Source: Bacteroidetes bacterium HGW-Bacteroidetes-6 (GTDB lineage: Bacteria; Bacteroidota; Bacteroidia; Bacteroidales; DTU049). From it: a DNA stretch of 55,918 nt. Positions 42,785 to 52,456 of this stretch are shown here, piece after piece. Made by a program: the position numbers and the translations under genes. The DNA lies in NCBI GenBank assembly GCA_002842495.1, contig PHDB01000019.1, forward strand, positions 1 to 55,918, given 5' to 3'. The notes beneath the pieces were generated by a model. The model was given only the letters and a program-made list of their open reading frames with translations, was not told the origin of the DNA and did no database searches. The first letter of the stretch is position 1. Each line of letters opens with the position of its first letter.

Positions 42785-43639
42785 TCACTTTAAAAGTACT
42801 CCACATGTAAACACCGCCATCAAACTAAACGGATTGCTGATAAAACGCTCAACTCCCACAACCGTTTGGGGTATAGAGGCATGTTTTTGAATGTATTCTT
42901 CAGAAGATAAAATAAAAGCAGGACCTCCACCGATACCAGCACAAAAGCCGAGCATAATTGAAGGTGCAACCAGCTTATTGTAACCAAAAATAAAATGCAA
43001 AGTAGGTAAAAATACCTTGACCCTAGTATTCCTGAGCTCTTCAAACATAATACCCGCAGAATCGACAGGAAAAGCTATTCTATCTGTAAATGAAAAATAA
43101 TTTAACGACATAAAAAAACCGACATAAGAACCTTGCATTTTTGGCCTCACCGAAAGTCCACTAATTCTGACCGGTTCGGAATAAATGTTCTTCCAGGCTA
43201 AATTAAATTGAAATCCTTTTATTTTGCTATTATCGGACAACATCATAGGCGTCATTACTCCCGCCTGTATTTCGTAAGTCATATTTTTGGCGAACAAATG
43301 CTCATAACCCACATAGAAATGATTAAACATAGGACCCAAAGGACCAATTTCGACCATACTCTTCCGGGGAGTCGACTTTTTCATTTTCGTAACCAAATCG
43401 GGAAACTTATCGAAAAAATAAACGGTATTCCCATTTTGGTAGCTTGCTCGTTGGAGTTCGCTCGTATGTATCTTATATTCTTTATCTGGCTCGTCAACCA
43501 GAATAATAGTTATGGTATGTTTCTCAATTTTAACAATCTGCCCAAGTATTTCTTCATCACTCCAAGTAACTAGCGTATCCTGCCCAAACAACGACATATT
43601 TGCTACAAGAAAAAAAAGAAAGAGCAGGATTTTCGCCAT
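42785..43639 (-). CDS. Outer-membrane beta-barrel-like protein
   Basis: The 284-residue protein has a signal peptide (MAKILLFLFFLVANMSLFGQ), an N-terminal domain of about 60 residues with short strands (EILGQIVKIEKHTITIILVDE, then HTSELQRASYQNGNTVYFF), and a C-terminal barrel-like part with alternating strands and aromatic girdles (YVGYEHLFAKNMTYEIQAGVM, YVGFFMSLNYFSFTDRI). The end (FTCGVLLK) is typical of barrel terminal strands but ends in Lys. The N-terminal domain is the kind seen before barrels in Bacteroidetes proteins of unknown function. It is 8 bases downstream of folD on the same strand. Confidence 0.72.
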   Translation of the reverse strand: MAKILLFLFFLVANMSLFGQDTLVTWSDEEILGQIVKIEKHTITIILVDEPDKEYKIHTSELQRASYQNGNTVYFFDKFPDLVTKMKKSTPRKSMVEIGPLGPMFNHFYVGYEHLFAKNMTYEIQAGVMTPMMLSDNSKIKGFQFNLAWKNIYSEPVRISGLSVRPKMQGSYVGFFMSLNYFSFTDRIAFPVDSAGIMFEELRNTRVKVFLPTLHFIFGYNKLVAPSIMLGFCAGIGGGPAFILSSEEYIQKHASIPQTVVGVERFISNPFSLMAVFTCGVLLK

Positions 43640-43647
43640 ACATTATT

Positions 43648-44526
43648 TTATTTTGCCACTTTTTTTCGGGCCTTCAACGTATTCTGAAGCAACGCAGCAA
43701 TGGTAGTAAGTCCAACACCACCTGGAACAGGAGTAATCCACGAAGCTTTTTTCGACACTTCTTCAAAATCGACATCACCAACGAGGCGAAAGCCGTTTTT
43801 CTTGGTTGTATCTTCGAGACGATGCATCCCAACATCTATCACAACAGCACCTTCCTTAACCATATCGGCCGTCACAAAACGCGGCTTGCCAATGGCTACA
43901 ATCAGAATATCGGCTGACGCTGTAATTTCCTTCAGGTTTTGTGTTTTACTATGACAAAGTGTTACTGTCGAATTTCCAGGATTGGTTGTGCGCGACATAA
44001 GAATAGACATAGGTGTGCCGACAATATTGCTTCGACCAATCACAACACAGTGTTTTCCAACTGTTTCTATGCCACTACGTTTAAGCATTTCCATAATACC
44101 TGCTGGAGTTGCAGAAACAAAACCATCCTGACCCAACACCAATTTGCCAACATTGATCGGATGAAATCCGTCAACATCTTTGTCGGGGTTAATCATTTCA
44201 ATAATTCGTTGTTCGTCGAACTGTTCGGGTAGGGGCAGTTGAACAATAAACCCATCCACTTCCGGATCGTTGTTCAAAAAACGAACAGTATCTTCCAACT
44301 CTTTCTCTGAAATCGATTTATCGAGCCGATAAATAGTGGAAGTTATACCAACGCTTTGACAATTTTTTTCTTTGCTGGCTACATAAGTTTGACTTGCCGG
44401 GTCTTCTCCAACCAATATTGCAGCAAGGTGAGGGGCGCGTGCTCCGCTGTCGATCAATGCAGCCACTTCGGCTTTGATTTCAGCTTTAATTTGCTCGCTT
44501 ATCAGTTTTCCGTCAATCAATTTCAT
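43648..44526 (-). CDS. folD: Methylenetetrahydrofolate dehydrogenase/cyclohydrolase
   Basis: FolD oxidises 5,10-methylene-THF to methenyl-THF and hydrolyses it to 10-formyl-THF. Family motifs are present: TYVASKEKNCQSVGI with the catalytic Lys, the QLPLP motif, PDKDVDGFHP, the Rossmann GRSNIVGTP, and the C-terminal VPGGVGLTTIAAL. The 292-residue length is normal. It lies 12 bases downstream of ffh (same strand) and upstream of a barrel gene by 8 bases. Confidence 0.96.
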   Translation of the reverse strand: MKLIDGKLISEQIKAEIKAEVAALIDSGARAPHLAAILVGEDPASQTYVASKEKNCQSVGITSTIYRLDKSISEKELEDTVRFLNNDPEVDGFIVQLPLPEQFDEQRIIEMINPDKDVDGFHPINVGKLVLGQDGFVSATPAGIMEMLKRSGIETVGKHCVVIGRSNIVGTPMSILMSRTTNPGNSTVTLCHSKTQNLKEITASADILIVAIGKPRFVTADMVKEGAVVIDVGMHRLEDTTKKNGFRLVGDVDFEEVSKKASWITPVPGGVGLTTIAALLQNTLKARKKVAK

Positions 44527-44538
44527 GTTTTTCTTTTT

Positions 44539-45873
44539 TTATCCTCTACGGGCATTTTTCATTTGCTTCATAGCATTGCGGGCTCCACCAGTGGTAACCA
44601 TTTTCATGATTTTACGGGTATCTTCAAATTGCTTAATAAGCTTATTGACATCGGGTACTGTTGTACCGCTACCATTGGCAATACGCATTCGACGCGATCC
44701 GTTAAGCAAACCCGGATTGGTTCTTTCTTCGGGAGTCATCGAATAAATAATAGCTTCAATACTTTTAAATGCATTTTCATCAATATCAACATCTTTCATC
44801 GCTTTGCCCATTCCAGGAATCATCCCCATAAGGTCTTTCATGTTTCCCATTTTTTTCACCTGATGAATCTGTTTGAGAAAATCGTCGAAAGTGAATTGAT
44901 CTTTTGCAAGTTTTTTCTGCAGTTTACGGGCTTCTTCCTCGTCGAATTGCTCCTGAGCTTTCTCTACCAACGAAACAATATCGCCCATACCAAGGATACG
45001 ATCGGCCATACGTTCGGGGTAAAAAACGTCAATCGCATCCATTTTTTCACCAATTCCGACAAATTTGATAGGTTTATCAACAACAGCTTTAATAGAAATG
45101 GCCGCACCACCACGGGTATCGCCATCGAGTTTGGTAAGAATTACACCATCGAAATTAAGCACTTCGTTAAAAGCCTTTGCCGTATTCACTGCATCCTGAC
45201 CTGTCATGGCATCAACCACAAATAATGTTTCGGCAGGATTGACAGCCGAATGAATGTTGCGTATCTCCTTCATCATTTCCTCGTCAACAGCCAAACGACC
45301 TGCTGTATCGATAATTACGGTATTAATTCCATAATTTTTTGCGTGAGCAACACCATTTTTTGCAATTTTAATTGGATCGGTTACTCCTTCCTCGCTGTAA
45401 ACCTGCACTCCAATCTGCTCACCTAGAACCTTAATCTGATCAATAGCCGCCGGACGATATACGTCGCAGGCAACCAACAAGACCTGACGGCCTTTTTTGC
45501 TTTTCAGATAGCTTGCAAGTTTTGCAGAGAATGTGGTTTTCCCCGAACCTTGCAAACCCGACATCAGAATAACGGAAGGATTGGGTTTGAGGTTGATTTC
45601 CTGTTTCTGTCCCCCCATAAGAGCGGCCAACTCGTCGTGAACAATTTTAACCATCATCTGACCTGGTGAAACCGATTTTATCACGTCCTGCCCGAGAGCC
45701 TGTTCTTTTACCTTATCAGTAAACTGCTTGGCTGTAGAATAGTTAACATCGGCGTCCAGCAAAGCCTTACGGATTTCCTTGACGGTTTCTGCAATATTGA
45801 TTTCGGTGATACGCCCCTGCCCTTTCAGCAGCTTGAACGCTTTATCCAACCTGTCGCTCAGACCTTCAAACAT
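44539..45873 (-). CDS. ffh: Signal recognition particle protein (SRP54)
   Basis: Ffh binds signal sequences and 4.5S RNA and delivers ribosomes to the membrane with FtsY. The N and G domains (residues 1-295) contain GLQGSGKTTFSAKL, DTAGR and TKLDGD; the Met-rich M domain follows, with MKDLMGMIPGMGKAM and PGLLNGSRRMRIANGSGT. I start at the ATG at 45873 because MFEGLSDRLDKAF is the usual N-terminus; a further in-frame start at 45894 would add 7 residues and overlap a -7 box. Length is 444 residues. It is the first gene of an operon with folD. The envelope-heavy content of this window depends on it. Confidence 0.96.
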   Translation of the reverse strand: MFEGLSDRLDKAFKLLKGQGRITEINIAETVKEIRKALLDADVNYSTAKQFTDKVKEQALGQDVIKSVSPGQMMVKIVHDELAALMGGQKQEINLKPNPSVILMSGLQGSGKTTFSAKLASYLKSKKGRQVLLVACDVYRPAAIDQIKVLGEQIGVQVYSEEGVTDPIKIAKNGVAHAKNYGINTVIIDTAGRLAVDEEMMKEIRNIHSAVNPAETLFVVDAMTGQDAVNTAKAFNEVLNFDGVILTKLDGDTRGGAAISIKAVVDKPIKFVGIGEKMDAIDVFYPERMADRILGMGDIVSLVEKAQEQFDEEEARKLQKKLAKDQFTFDDFLKQIHQVKKMGNMKDLMGMIPGMGKAMKDVDIDENAFKSIEAIIYSMTPEERTNPGLLNGSRRMRIANGSGTTVPDVNKLIKQFEDTRKIMKMVTTGGARNAMKQMKNARRG

Positions 45874-45891
45874 AGATAAAATATTTTGATG

Positions 45892-45899
45892 CAAAAGTA
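45892..45899 (-). promoter_or_regulatory. -7-like box of the ffh operon
   Basis: TACTTTTG on the minus strand lies 18 bases before the ATG at 45873 and excludes the longer start at 45894. A TTG exists 16 bases upstream (short spacer). Confidence 0.45.
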
Positions 45900-46024
45900 C
45901 TAAATATTTTCAATTCAATTTGAGCAGCAAGGCTGCAATGGACTATTTGAGCCAACAATCCCAACCTTTGTGTTTGCCTCTCTGACATTTATCACATTGC
46001 GATAAATCGGAGCCAAGCTGGTGT

Positions 46025-46032
46025 TACCTTTG
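46025..46032 (+). promoter_or_regulatory. -7-like box of the glutathione peroxidase gene
   Basis: TACCTTTG fits TAnnTTTG and lies 14 bases before the ATG at 46047. A TTG at 45997-45999 is 25 bases upstream, longer than usual. Confidence 0.4.
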
Positions 46033-46046
46033 TAAAAACAAAAACA

Positions 46047-46583
46047 ATGAAAACTCAAATAGCTATATTTTTCGCAATACTCAGTTCGGGTCTTGTTGCT
46101 CAAAACAACAACCTATATCAGTTCAAAGTAAAAACCCTCGAAGGAGAAGAATTCGACTTGGCATCGCTAAAAGGGAAAAAAGTGATGGTTGTAAACGTAG
46201 CCAGCAAATGTGGATACACTCCACAATACGCCGACCTGCAGTCGCTCTACGAGCAATACGTCGACAGCAACTTCACCATAATTGCATTTCCGGCCAATAA
46301 TTTCCTTAATCAGGAGCCTGGCGATGCAAGCCAAATAAGGGAATTTTGCACAGCAAACTACGGTGTCACCTTTCCTGTAATGGAAAAAATAAGCGTGAAG
46401 GGAAAAGACATTCATCCACTATATTCGTGGCTTACACAGAAATCGGAAAATGGAATAATGGACGCTCCTGTTCAGTGGAATTTTCAGAAATTCCTGATTG
46501 ACGAAAACGGAAACCTCGTGAAAATGATTCCGCCAAAGCAAAGCCCATTGAGCGAAGAAGTATTGGAGTGGATCCAAAATTAA
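46047..46583 (+). CDS. Exported glutathione peroxidase-family protein
   Basis: The 178-residue protein starts with a signal peptide (MKTQIAIFFAILSSGLVAQ), so it acts outside the cytoplasm. The peroxidase motif ASKCGYTPQY carries the catalytic Cys (a Cys-type, not selenocysteine, enzyme), followed by the conserved FPANNFLNQEPG and WNFQKFLID motifs. Bacterial members usually use thioredoxin-like donors rather than glutathione. Its periplasmic substrate could be lipid peroxides; this is inference. It is a single-gene unit, with the next gene 59 bases downstream. Confidence 0.92.
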   Translation: MKTQIAIFFAILSSGLVAQNNNLYQFKVKTLEGEEFDLASLKGKKVMVVNVASKCGYTPQYADLQSLYEQYVDSNFTIIAFPANNFLNQEPGDASQIREFCTANYGVTFPVMEKISVKGKDIHPLYSWLTQKSENGIMDAPVQWNFQKFLIDENGNLVKMIPPKQSPLSEEVLEWIQN

Positions 46584-46604
46584 ATTAATAAAAAGCTTCG
46601 AAAA

Positions 46605-46632
46605 TTTGCTTCAAATTTCTTTTGTACATTTG
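46605..46632 (+). promoter_or_regulatory. Possible promoter of the 46643 T9SS cargo gene
   Basis: TTTG (46605-46608), a 16-base spacer and TACATTTG (46625-46632) resemble the consensus with a short spacer. The -7 box ends 10 bases before the ATG at 46643. Confidence 0.4.
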
Positions 46633-46642
46633 AAACAAAAAC

Positions 46643-48049
46643 ATGAAAACTTTAATTATTGTTATTTTAATTTTTACATTTGCTGCAACAGGTGTAAATT
46701 CGCAAAACTGCGACAATTTTAACGTGGCAAACACAACAACTGTAGCTGGATGGACTGAACAGGTTGGGGATTGGGCTATTAACAATAGTGCATTATCGGT
46801 TTCGGCTCCTTCTAGTTGGAATTTTATCACTTACGACGGCAGCACTCAAGCCGATGGTTGCATTACAGCCCGATTGCAATATGGATCAACTTCTGGCACA
46901 CAGTTTATGGGATTAACAGGTCGCTACGTTTCTCCCACATCTAATATCATGGTAAAAGTTCAGGACAATGGGAGCTCTGGTTATTTTGACTCGTATTTCT
47001 TTTACTGCGATGATATTTCAATTGCCACTACACAAGGTTTGAATTTCGGCACCGATTTAAACATGCAGGTTCAATATTCGGGAACTACAGTAACACTCAG
47101 GATTGATATTGACAGAAACGGCACATGGGACTCGACATACACAACAACCGTAACAAACACAGGCGCAGGCCTCTGTGGTGTTTCGTGTTACGAAAAGGGT
47201 ACGGCCGACGACTTTTGCTATGCTGCGTCATGTTGCACATTGCCGGCTGCAGCCGGAACTATTAACGGTTCACCAACTGTTTGCGAAGGCGAATTGGGGA
47301 CTTCTTATAGTGTGCCTGTTATTACCGATGCCACTTCGTATCAATGGAGCTACAGTGGTACAGGAGCATCCATAAATGGCTCGACTGAGAGTATCACAAT
47401 CGATTTTGCCATGTCGGCCACCGATGGATCGCTCACTGTGTTTGGGCAGAATAGCTGCGGCGATGGGGCAGTTTCCGCCAGTTTTCCAATTACGATTGAC
47501 CCTCTTCCGGCTGATGCAGGTACAATTTCCGGTAACGATTCCATATGCCTGAACGAATCGGGTGTTGCGTATTCAGTTCCCGCAATCAACGATGCAACTT
47601 CTTATTTTTGGAATTATTCAGGAACAGGTGTCACTATTAACGGAACCGGGAACAGTGTAACTCTTGATCTTGACTGGTCTTCTACTGATGGCGACCTGAC
47701 TGTTCGGGGAGTCAATAGCTGCGATTCCGGATTGGTTTCACCAGCTTTCCATATTACAACATATCTCTGCGAAGGAATTGATGAAAATACAGTCAATTAT
47801 CCTGTTTCGATTGTACCTAACCCAGCAACAGATATGATCAGTATCGAATTCCCCGGAATCGAAAACAAGGACTGTATTCTTTCTATAGTGAATTCAATTG
47901 GCCAAACAGTATTTGTTTCAGAAACTTTCAAGCTTCAAACAACCAACAAGGTCTTTATAAATCTTGAAACCCAGCCAGCTGGAAATTATGTAGTTCGGAT
48001 TGTCGGATCGGATTTTACAGCTCAGAAAAAGCTTATTATTTCCAGATAA
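46643..48049 (+). CDS. T9SS type A cargo protein with tandem PKD-like repeats
   Basis: The 468-residue protein has a signal peptide (residues 1-20, ending NSQ). A carbohydrate-binding-like beta domain (residues 21-195) is followed by two PKD/Ig-like repeats of about 90 residues (TINGSPTVCEGELGTSYSVP, YQWSYSGTGASINGS; then TISGNDSICLNESGVAYSVP, YFWNYSGTGVTINGT). The C-terminal 80 residues are a T9SS type A sorting domain (VSIVPNPATDMISIEF, then AGNYVVRIVGS and KKLIISR). It should be a secreted, probably surface-attached, binding protein. It converges on the AsmA-like gene with a gap of 7 bases. Confidence 0.9.
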   Translation: MKTLIIVILIFTFAATGVNSQNCDNFNVANTTTVAGWTEQVGDWAINNSALSVSAPSSWNFITYDGSTQADGCITARLQYGSTSGTQFMGLTGRYVSPTSNIMVKVQDNGSSGYFDSYFFYCDDISIATTQGLNFGTDLNMQVQYSGTTVTLRIDIDRNGTWDSTYTTTVTNTGAGLCGVSCYEKGTADDFCYAASCCTLPAAAGTINGSPTVCEGELGTSYSVPVITDATSYQWSYSGTGASINGSTESITIDFAMSATDGSLTVFGQNSCGDGAVSASFPITIDPLPADAGTISGNDSICLNESGVAYSVPAINDATSYFWNYSGTGVTINGTGNSVTLDLDWSSTDGDLTVRGVNSCDSGLVSPAFHITTYLCEGIDENTVNYPVSIVPNPATDMISIEFPGIENKDCILSIVNSIGQTVFVSETFKLQTTNKVFINLETQPAGNYVVRIVGSDFTAQKKLIISR

Positions 48050-48056
48050 GAACTAA

Positions 48057-50639
48057 CTATTCCTCGTCCCAATCGATGATGAATTTGGTTTCTTCTTTCT
48101 TCTTGTCGTCCTTTTTGTTAAGGGTTGTATCGTTTTTGAATAGACCAAACTCGCCATTGAGAATTTGCTTCAGATTTTGTTTCTCCACTTTAATATCCTG
48201 TTTCACTTTTTCCTGCATGGCTTTTTTGTCGAGCTGTTTATACTTAGGGTTATCAACCGTTCCGGTGATTAGAATAAAAATAGTGGGATTCCCAACGCCA
48301 TCGTCTTTCACATAGCCATATTCATTTTCAGGTGTATTGTTGTTTGCTTTTGGCTTTTTCACTTCGGCATATTTCACTTCGAGGTGATATTCAATTTCGT
48401 TTTCGAACGTGTGCGTTCCTGAAATTTTCATATTCATCACATTCGATCGAATTTCGGTTTTGGGGATTTTGATTTTTTTATCGCTGATTGAAATATTGCT
48501 GCTCAGTTTTTCGAAGCGGATATTGGAAAAATCGCGGTCTTTAATAATTTCCTGCAAATCGTTGATGGGTGCATAGCCAACCAGTTGTCCGTCTGAAATC
48601 TCAATTTCGGCACTTGCAACAATCGAAGCAGGATCGACCTCGAGGGTTTCGGAGAAAACAGCTCTAAACTGCAACGAAACCGTAGCTTTTCCTCGCAAAT
48701 TATCGAAAGTAAGGTCTTCTTGTCCAAAATTGTTGAACACAATAAATGCTTCGCGCACATCGAGATTTTTCAATCTGGCATCGCACGACACAATCACTTT
48801 GTCTTTGGTGCGCGTATCGCAACTTCCTTCGCCGGTGATACTACCTCCAAGCGTGTTCATACTCACATCTTCGGCCAACAATCGGTTATCGTTCAAATGC
48901 ACACGTGCCTTCACTTTGCTGGCTCCAAATTTATTATACGAAAGTTTATCGGCCGAAAAATCGACCATAGCAACAACCGCGTCGGGTAACACAAATCGGA
49001 TTTCGCTGCTATTAGCCGAATCTGAATCGCTATCGGGAAATAAATCGTTTACCATCAAATTGTTGGAATGAATGTCAGCTTTCAGACGCAAGTCGGCATT
49101 TTCGGCAAACAAATAAGGCAAAAAGTCTTTCATGAAACCACTGCCGCTAAAATCGCTGCTGCCATAAGCCAGGTCGAATCGATTCAAGTCGAGGTCGGTA
49201 TTTGAAAAAGATGCATCGAGCAATTTGATGGCGGCAGTTTTCTCCATACCTGTTGCACGAAATTGTGCATTTTCGATCAGCACAGTTCCCTGACTTCTGC
49301 TATCGATAAAATCTTTTGCCGTTACTTTTTCGAAATCCTTAATTTTCCCGGAATATTGAACATCGAATTTCACATTGCCAGCCATAATCTTAATATCGCT
49401 CCAGCCTCCCCACTCCTTTATTTTGTGTAGTTCTAAATCGCCTTTAGCCTGTAATTTGATTTGTGGAAACGAAAAATCTTTTATCTGCAAACTGCCGGTA
49501 ATTGATTTCCCATCCATCTGAGCCGAAAAATCCTTCATTGAAACAACCCATGTAGTTTCTTTTCCAAAATCGGAGCTTGTAAAATGGCCGTTAAAACTGA
49601 TATTGCTCAACGAAATACCACTTTCTTTTTGTTCCATGAAGCCGTTTTGCAAATTCACACCAACTTCGACAGCAGGCATCACATCCAAGCCATAACGCCC
49701 TTTCACCTTTGCAGCAATTGAAACAACACCCCTGTGACTAAATCCTTTAAAAAATGATTGATATTGCTGCGGGAGCAAACTAAGAAACTCATTCAAATCG
49801 GTTTTATAGGAATTTACCGAAATATCGACCATCTGTTTCGAACTGTCGTATTCCACTTTTCCGTCGGAAAGCAGCAACACATCGGCAATTCTGATTTCGG
49901 CTGACGAATAAGAAACCGTTGAAGCGAGGGTATTGACATTCAAAACTGCATTAACACGTGCTTCGGCTCCCGGAATAAGTACCAGTCCTGCGGTTTCGAT
50001 GGTATCGACCTTCAAATCGGACGAAAATTTCATTCCAAATTCATCTGCAGTAAAATTACCCGACGCATTGGCGTTATTGAAAAAAAAACGATACTTCTGC
50101 TTGCTGCGCACATCGGAATAAGCTACTGCAACATCGGTAAAATAGAGTTTTTCGAGATGAAATACGGCATCGTTTCTGCCAGAGTTTGTCGTGGTATCGG
50201 GTTTAATCAAATGAAAATTGTCGGAGCCATCGGCAAAAACCTGCAAATTAACATTACCATGGCTCATTCCAATTTGCCGAATGGTGTAATTCCCGGTAAT
50301 AATATCAATCAAATCAAATTCGAGCGAAATCCAGTTGGCAGCAAACAGAGTTCCCGATTTCTCAGGAGTAGCATCGCTGGCAGAAACACCGTTAAAAACC
50401 ACCGATACCATAGGGAAATGATGAAAAAGCGACACATCGATATCATCAACTTTTATTTCGGTATTCAGTTCCTGATTGACCCTACTGATGACTCGTTGTT
50501 CAATTTTATTCTGAAAAATCACAACCAGTAACCAGGCCAGCAAAATGAGTGAAATAAACGAGCCAAGTACCCAAAGAAATATTCTGAGTACTCTCCAATA
50601 CCATTTTCGCTTTCTCTTAATCGGTGCTTCCTGATCCAT
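48057..50639 (-). CDS. AsmA-like protein with a C-terminal AsmA domain
   Basis: The 860-residue protein has a short cytoplasmic tail rich in Lys/Arg (PIKRKRKWYWR), one membrane segment (about residues 16-46), and a long periplasmic body of repeated beta strands. The AsmA N-terminal signature (EIKVDDIDVSLFHHFPMVSVVFNGV, residues near 63-87) and an AsmA_2-like C-terminal domain are visible, with a Lys-rich tail. AsmA-like proteins (TamB, YhdP) form bridge-like grooves moving phospholipids between membranes, the likely role here. It lies 36 bases downstream of thiL. A partner TamA gene is not present. No repeat or enzyme motif is visible. Confidence 0.85.
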   Translation of the reverse strand: MDQEAPIKRKRKWYWRVLRIFLWVLGSFISLILLAWLLVVIFQNKIEQRVISRVNQELNTEIKVDDIDVSLFHHFPMVSVVFNGVSASDATPEKSGTLFAANWISLEFDLIDIITGNYTIRQIGMSHGNVNLQVFADGSDNFHLIKPDTTTNSGRNDAVFHLEKLYFTDVAVAYSDVRSKQKYRFFFNNANASGNFTADEFGMKFSSDLKVDTIETAGLVLIPGAEARVNAVLNVNTLASTVSYSSAEIRIADVLLLSDGKVEYDSSKQMVDISVNSYKTDLNEFLSLLPQQYQSFFKGFSHRGVVSIAAKVKGRYGLDVMPAVEVGVNLQNGFMEQKESGISLSNISFNGHFTSSDFGKETTWVVSMKDFSAQMDGKSITGSLQIKDFSFPQIKLQAKGDLELHKIKEWGGWSDIKIMAGNVKFDVQYSGKIKDFEKVTAKDFIDSRSQGTVLIENAQFRATGMEKTAAIKLLDASFSNTDLDLNRFDLAYGSSDFSGSGFMKDFLPYLFAENADLRLKADIHSNNLMVNDLFPDSDSDSANSSEIRFVLPDAVVAMVDFSADKLSYNKFGASKVKARVHLNDNRLLAEDVSMNTLGGSITGEGSCDTRTKDKVIVSCDARLKNLDVREAFIVFNNFGQEDLTFDNLRGKATVSLQFRAVFSETLEVDPASIVASAEIEISDGQLVGYAPINDLQEIIKDRDFSNIRFEKLSSNISISDKKIKIPKTEIRSNVMNMKISGTHTFENEIEYHLEVKYAEVKKPKANNNTPENEYGYVKDDGVGNPTIFILITGTVDNPKYKQLDKKAMQEKVKQDIKVEKQNLKQILNGEFGLFKNDTTLNKKDDKKKEETKFIIDWDEE

Positions 50640-50675
50640 AGCTTATACTAACGCAGAAAAAATGAGAAAATTTCA

Positions 50676-51731
50676 CTATTCATTATTCTTAAAACTATCC
50701 CAACCCTGAGCTTTAAGAGAAATGCTCTGCCCCACTTTGCTGATGAGGTTAAGACCTTCGTTTTTATCGGTGATATGGCCAATCACCAAAATATCATTGT
50801 TGTCTTTAATCTTCTCGTAGTCTTCGAGCGGAACAGTAAAAAGCAATTCATAGTCTTCGCCACCATGCAAAGCCATAGTCATGGAAGAAATATTGAATTC
50901 TTCTGCAATTTTTGAGGTTTCGAAATCGAAGGGGATTTTATCTTCGTAAATACTGCAACCCGTTCCGCTCTGGGTGCAAATATGGTGCAACTCCGACGAC
51001 AATCCGTCGGAAACATCAATCATACTCGATGGCTTGATTCCGGCTTTGCGAAGGGTTTCAATAATATCCAAACGAGGCTCGGGTTTAAGCTGACGTTCAA
51101 TTGCATATTCTAATCCCTGCAAATCGGGTTGGAAATTCGGATTGGCTTCGAATGTCTTCTTTTCGCGCTGCAAAACGAGCAAACCTGCATAGGCACCGCC
51201 CAAATCGCCACTCACACAAATGAGATCGTTGGGTTTTGCACCATTGCGATACACAATATCGCTGGCTTTTGCTTTACCCAATACGGTTATAGAAATCACA
51301 AGCCCAACAACGCTGCTGCTGGTATCGCCACCAATCAAATCGACTTTATACTTGTCGCAGGCCAGTTTCATTCCAGCATACAATTCCTCAAGAGCTTCGA
51401 GCGGAAAACGACTCGAAACGCCAATGCTTACAAGAATCTGCTGTGGAATTCCGTTCATTGCAGCAATATCGCTTAAATTGACAGCAACAGCTTTGTATCC
51501 CAAATGCTGCAAAGGCATCCAGGTCAAATCGAAGTGAACTCCTTCGAGCAACAAGTCAGTCGAGATGAGTGTTTGCTCATCTTTGGCGTATTGCACCACT
51601 GCGGCATCGTCGCCAACACCTTTGAGCGAACTTTTGTTGACCAGTGGAAAATATTGAGTCAGATGACGGATAAGACCGAATTCGCCAAGCGAAGATATTT
51701 CAGTACGTGGGGGATTTTTGTCGTCGAGCAT
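50676..51731 (-). CDS. thiL: Thiamine-monophosphate kinase
   Basis: ThiL phosphorylates thiamine monophosphate to the active diphosphate. Motifs of the PurM-like family are present: GEFGLIRHL at the start, GDDAAVVQ, STDLLLEGVHF, GYKAVAVNLSDIAAMNG and GGDTSSS, with metal-binding Asp residues. The C-terminal GGEDYELLF motif is also typical. Length is 351 residues (E. coli ThiL 325), with a short extra segment around residues 175-200. It is 36 bases upstream of the AsmA-like gene. No other thiamine gene is in the window. Confidence 0.95.
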   Translation of the reverse strand: MLDDKNPPRTEISSLGEFGLIRHLTQYFPLVNKSSLKGVGDDAAVVQYAKDEQTLISTDLLLEGVHFDLTWMPLQHLGYKAVAVNLSDIAAMNGIPQQILVSIGVSSRFPLEALEELYAGMKLACDKYKVDLIGGDTSSSVVGLVISITVLGKAKASDIVYRNGAKPNDLICVSGDLGGAYAGLLVLQREKKTFEANPNFQPDLQGLEYAIERQLKPEPRLDIIETLRKAGIKPSSMIDVSDGLSSELHHICTQSGTGCSIYEDKIPFDFETSKIAEEFNISSMTMALHGGEDYELLFTVPLEDYEKIKDNNDILVIGHITDKNEGLNLISKVGQSISLKAQGWDSFKNNE

Positions 51732-51808
51732 TGGCTATATATATTTTGGATTTGCAAAAATAGCTCAATTTGCAAGGGGTTTTGAAGCCTTTTTGCGATT
51801 GTTTTCAA

Positions 51809-52417
51809 CTATTCGCTTTTGATAGCATTGGTATTTAGCGGCAAAACACTCACTGTTCCCTGAAACAGGTATTGCTTTCGATCGTGAATTCGCTCACACA
51901 TGACCCGGGTACGTCGTAGTTCAACTCTCCGGAACTCCTTGTTTCGGTAGCGAAAAAGAGTTCCATCGGTGAGTAATTTCACATGCACATGATCTGGCTG
52001 TTGGTCGGTATTTTCCCTATGATGCGTGGTTGCCCGTGGTTTTTCAATCTGCGAAAGAACTTCGGCCTGCCATTCACTATCGAACGAATATAACTCCAAT
52101 GCTACTGTCAGCATCATCCGATAAGCAAACTGCCATTCAACACCATGAGGTCGCGCCTTGCGAACTTTTTGCCGATACACAAACGCATGGGCAAGTTCGT
52201 GGCAAAGCACAATGAGTGACTGACCAGGTGGCAAATCTTTTTGAATAAAAATCTGCGCTACAGAGCGCTGATTTTGTGCCTTAAAAGAGCCCAGACGCAA
52301 TTTCGCTTTTCGCTGAAACAAAAACTCCACATTCAGTTCCTCAGCCCATTTTTGGATAAATGCAGCCGTGCCTTCGTTAAAGTAGAAAACCAGAAATGAA
52401 TCGGTGAGTAACTTCAT
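51809..52417 (-). CDS. SprT-like zinc metallopeptidase domain protein
   Basis: The 202-residue protein carries the HELAH motif (CHELAHAF, residues near 68-75), the zinc-binding pattern of SprT-like (DUF45-related) proteins, with HGVEWQFAYR supplying the third ligand. The N-terminal MKLLTDSFLVFYFNEG is uncommon and could be a start shared with relatives. No membrane segment is visible. In eukaryotes SPRTN cleaves DNA-protein crosslinks; the role of bacterial SprT is unclear. It lies 77 bases downstream of thiL's start on the same strand and 39 bases after lepA, probably transcribed with lepA. Confidence 0.85.
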   Translation of the reverse strand: MKLLTDSFLVFYFNEGTAAFIQKWAEELNVEFLFQRKAKLRLGSFKAQNQRSVAQIFIQKDLPPGQSLIVLCHELAHAFVYRQKVRKARPHGVEWQFAYRMMLTVALELYSFDSEWQAEVLSQIEKPRATTHHRENTDQQPDHVHVKLLTDGTLFRYRNKEFRRVELRRTRVMCERIHDRKQYLFQGTVSVLPLNTNAIKSE

Positions 52418-52456
52418 ACTGAGTTTTGCAAAAAATGTAAAAAAAACGAAAAAACA

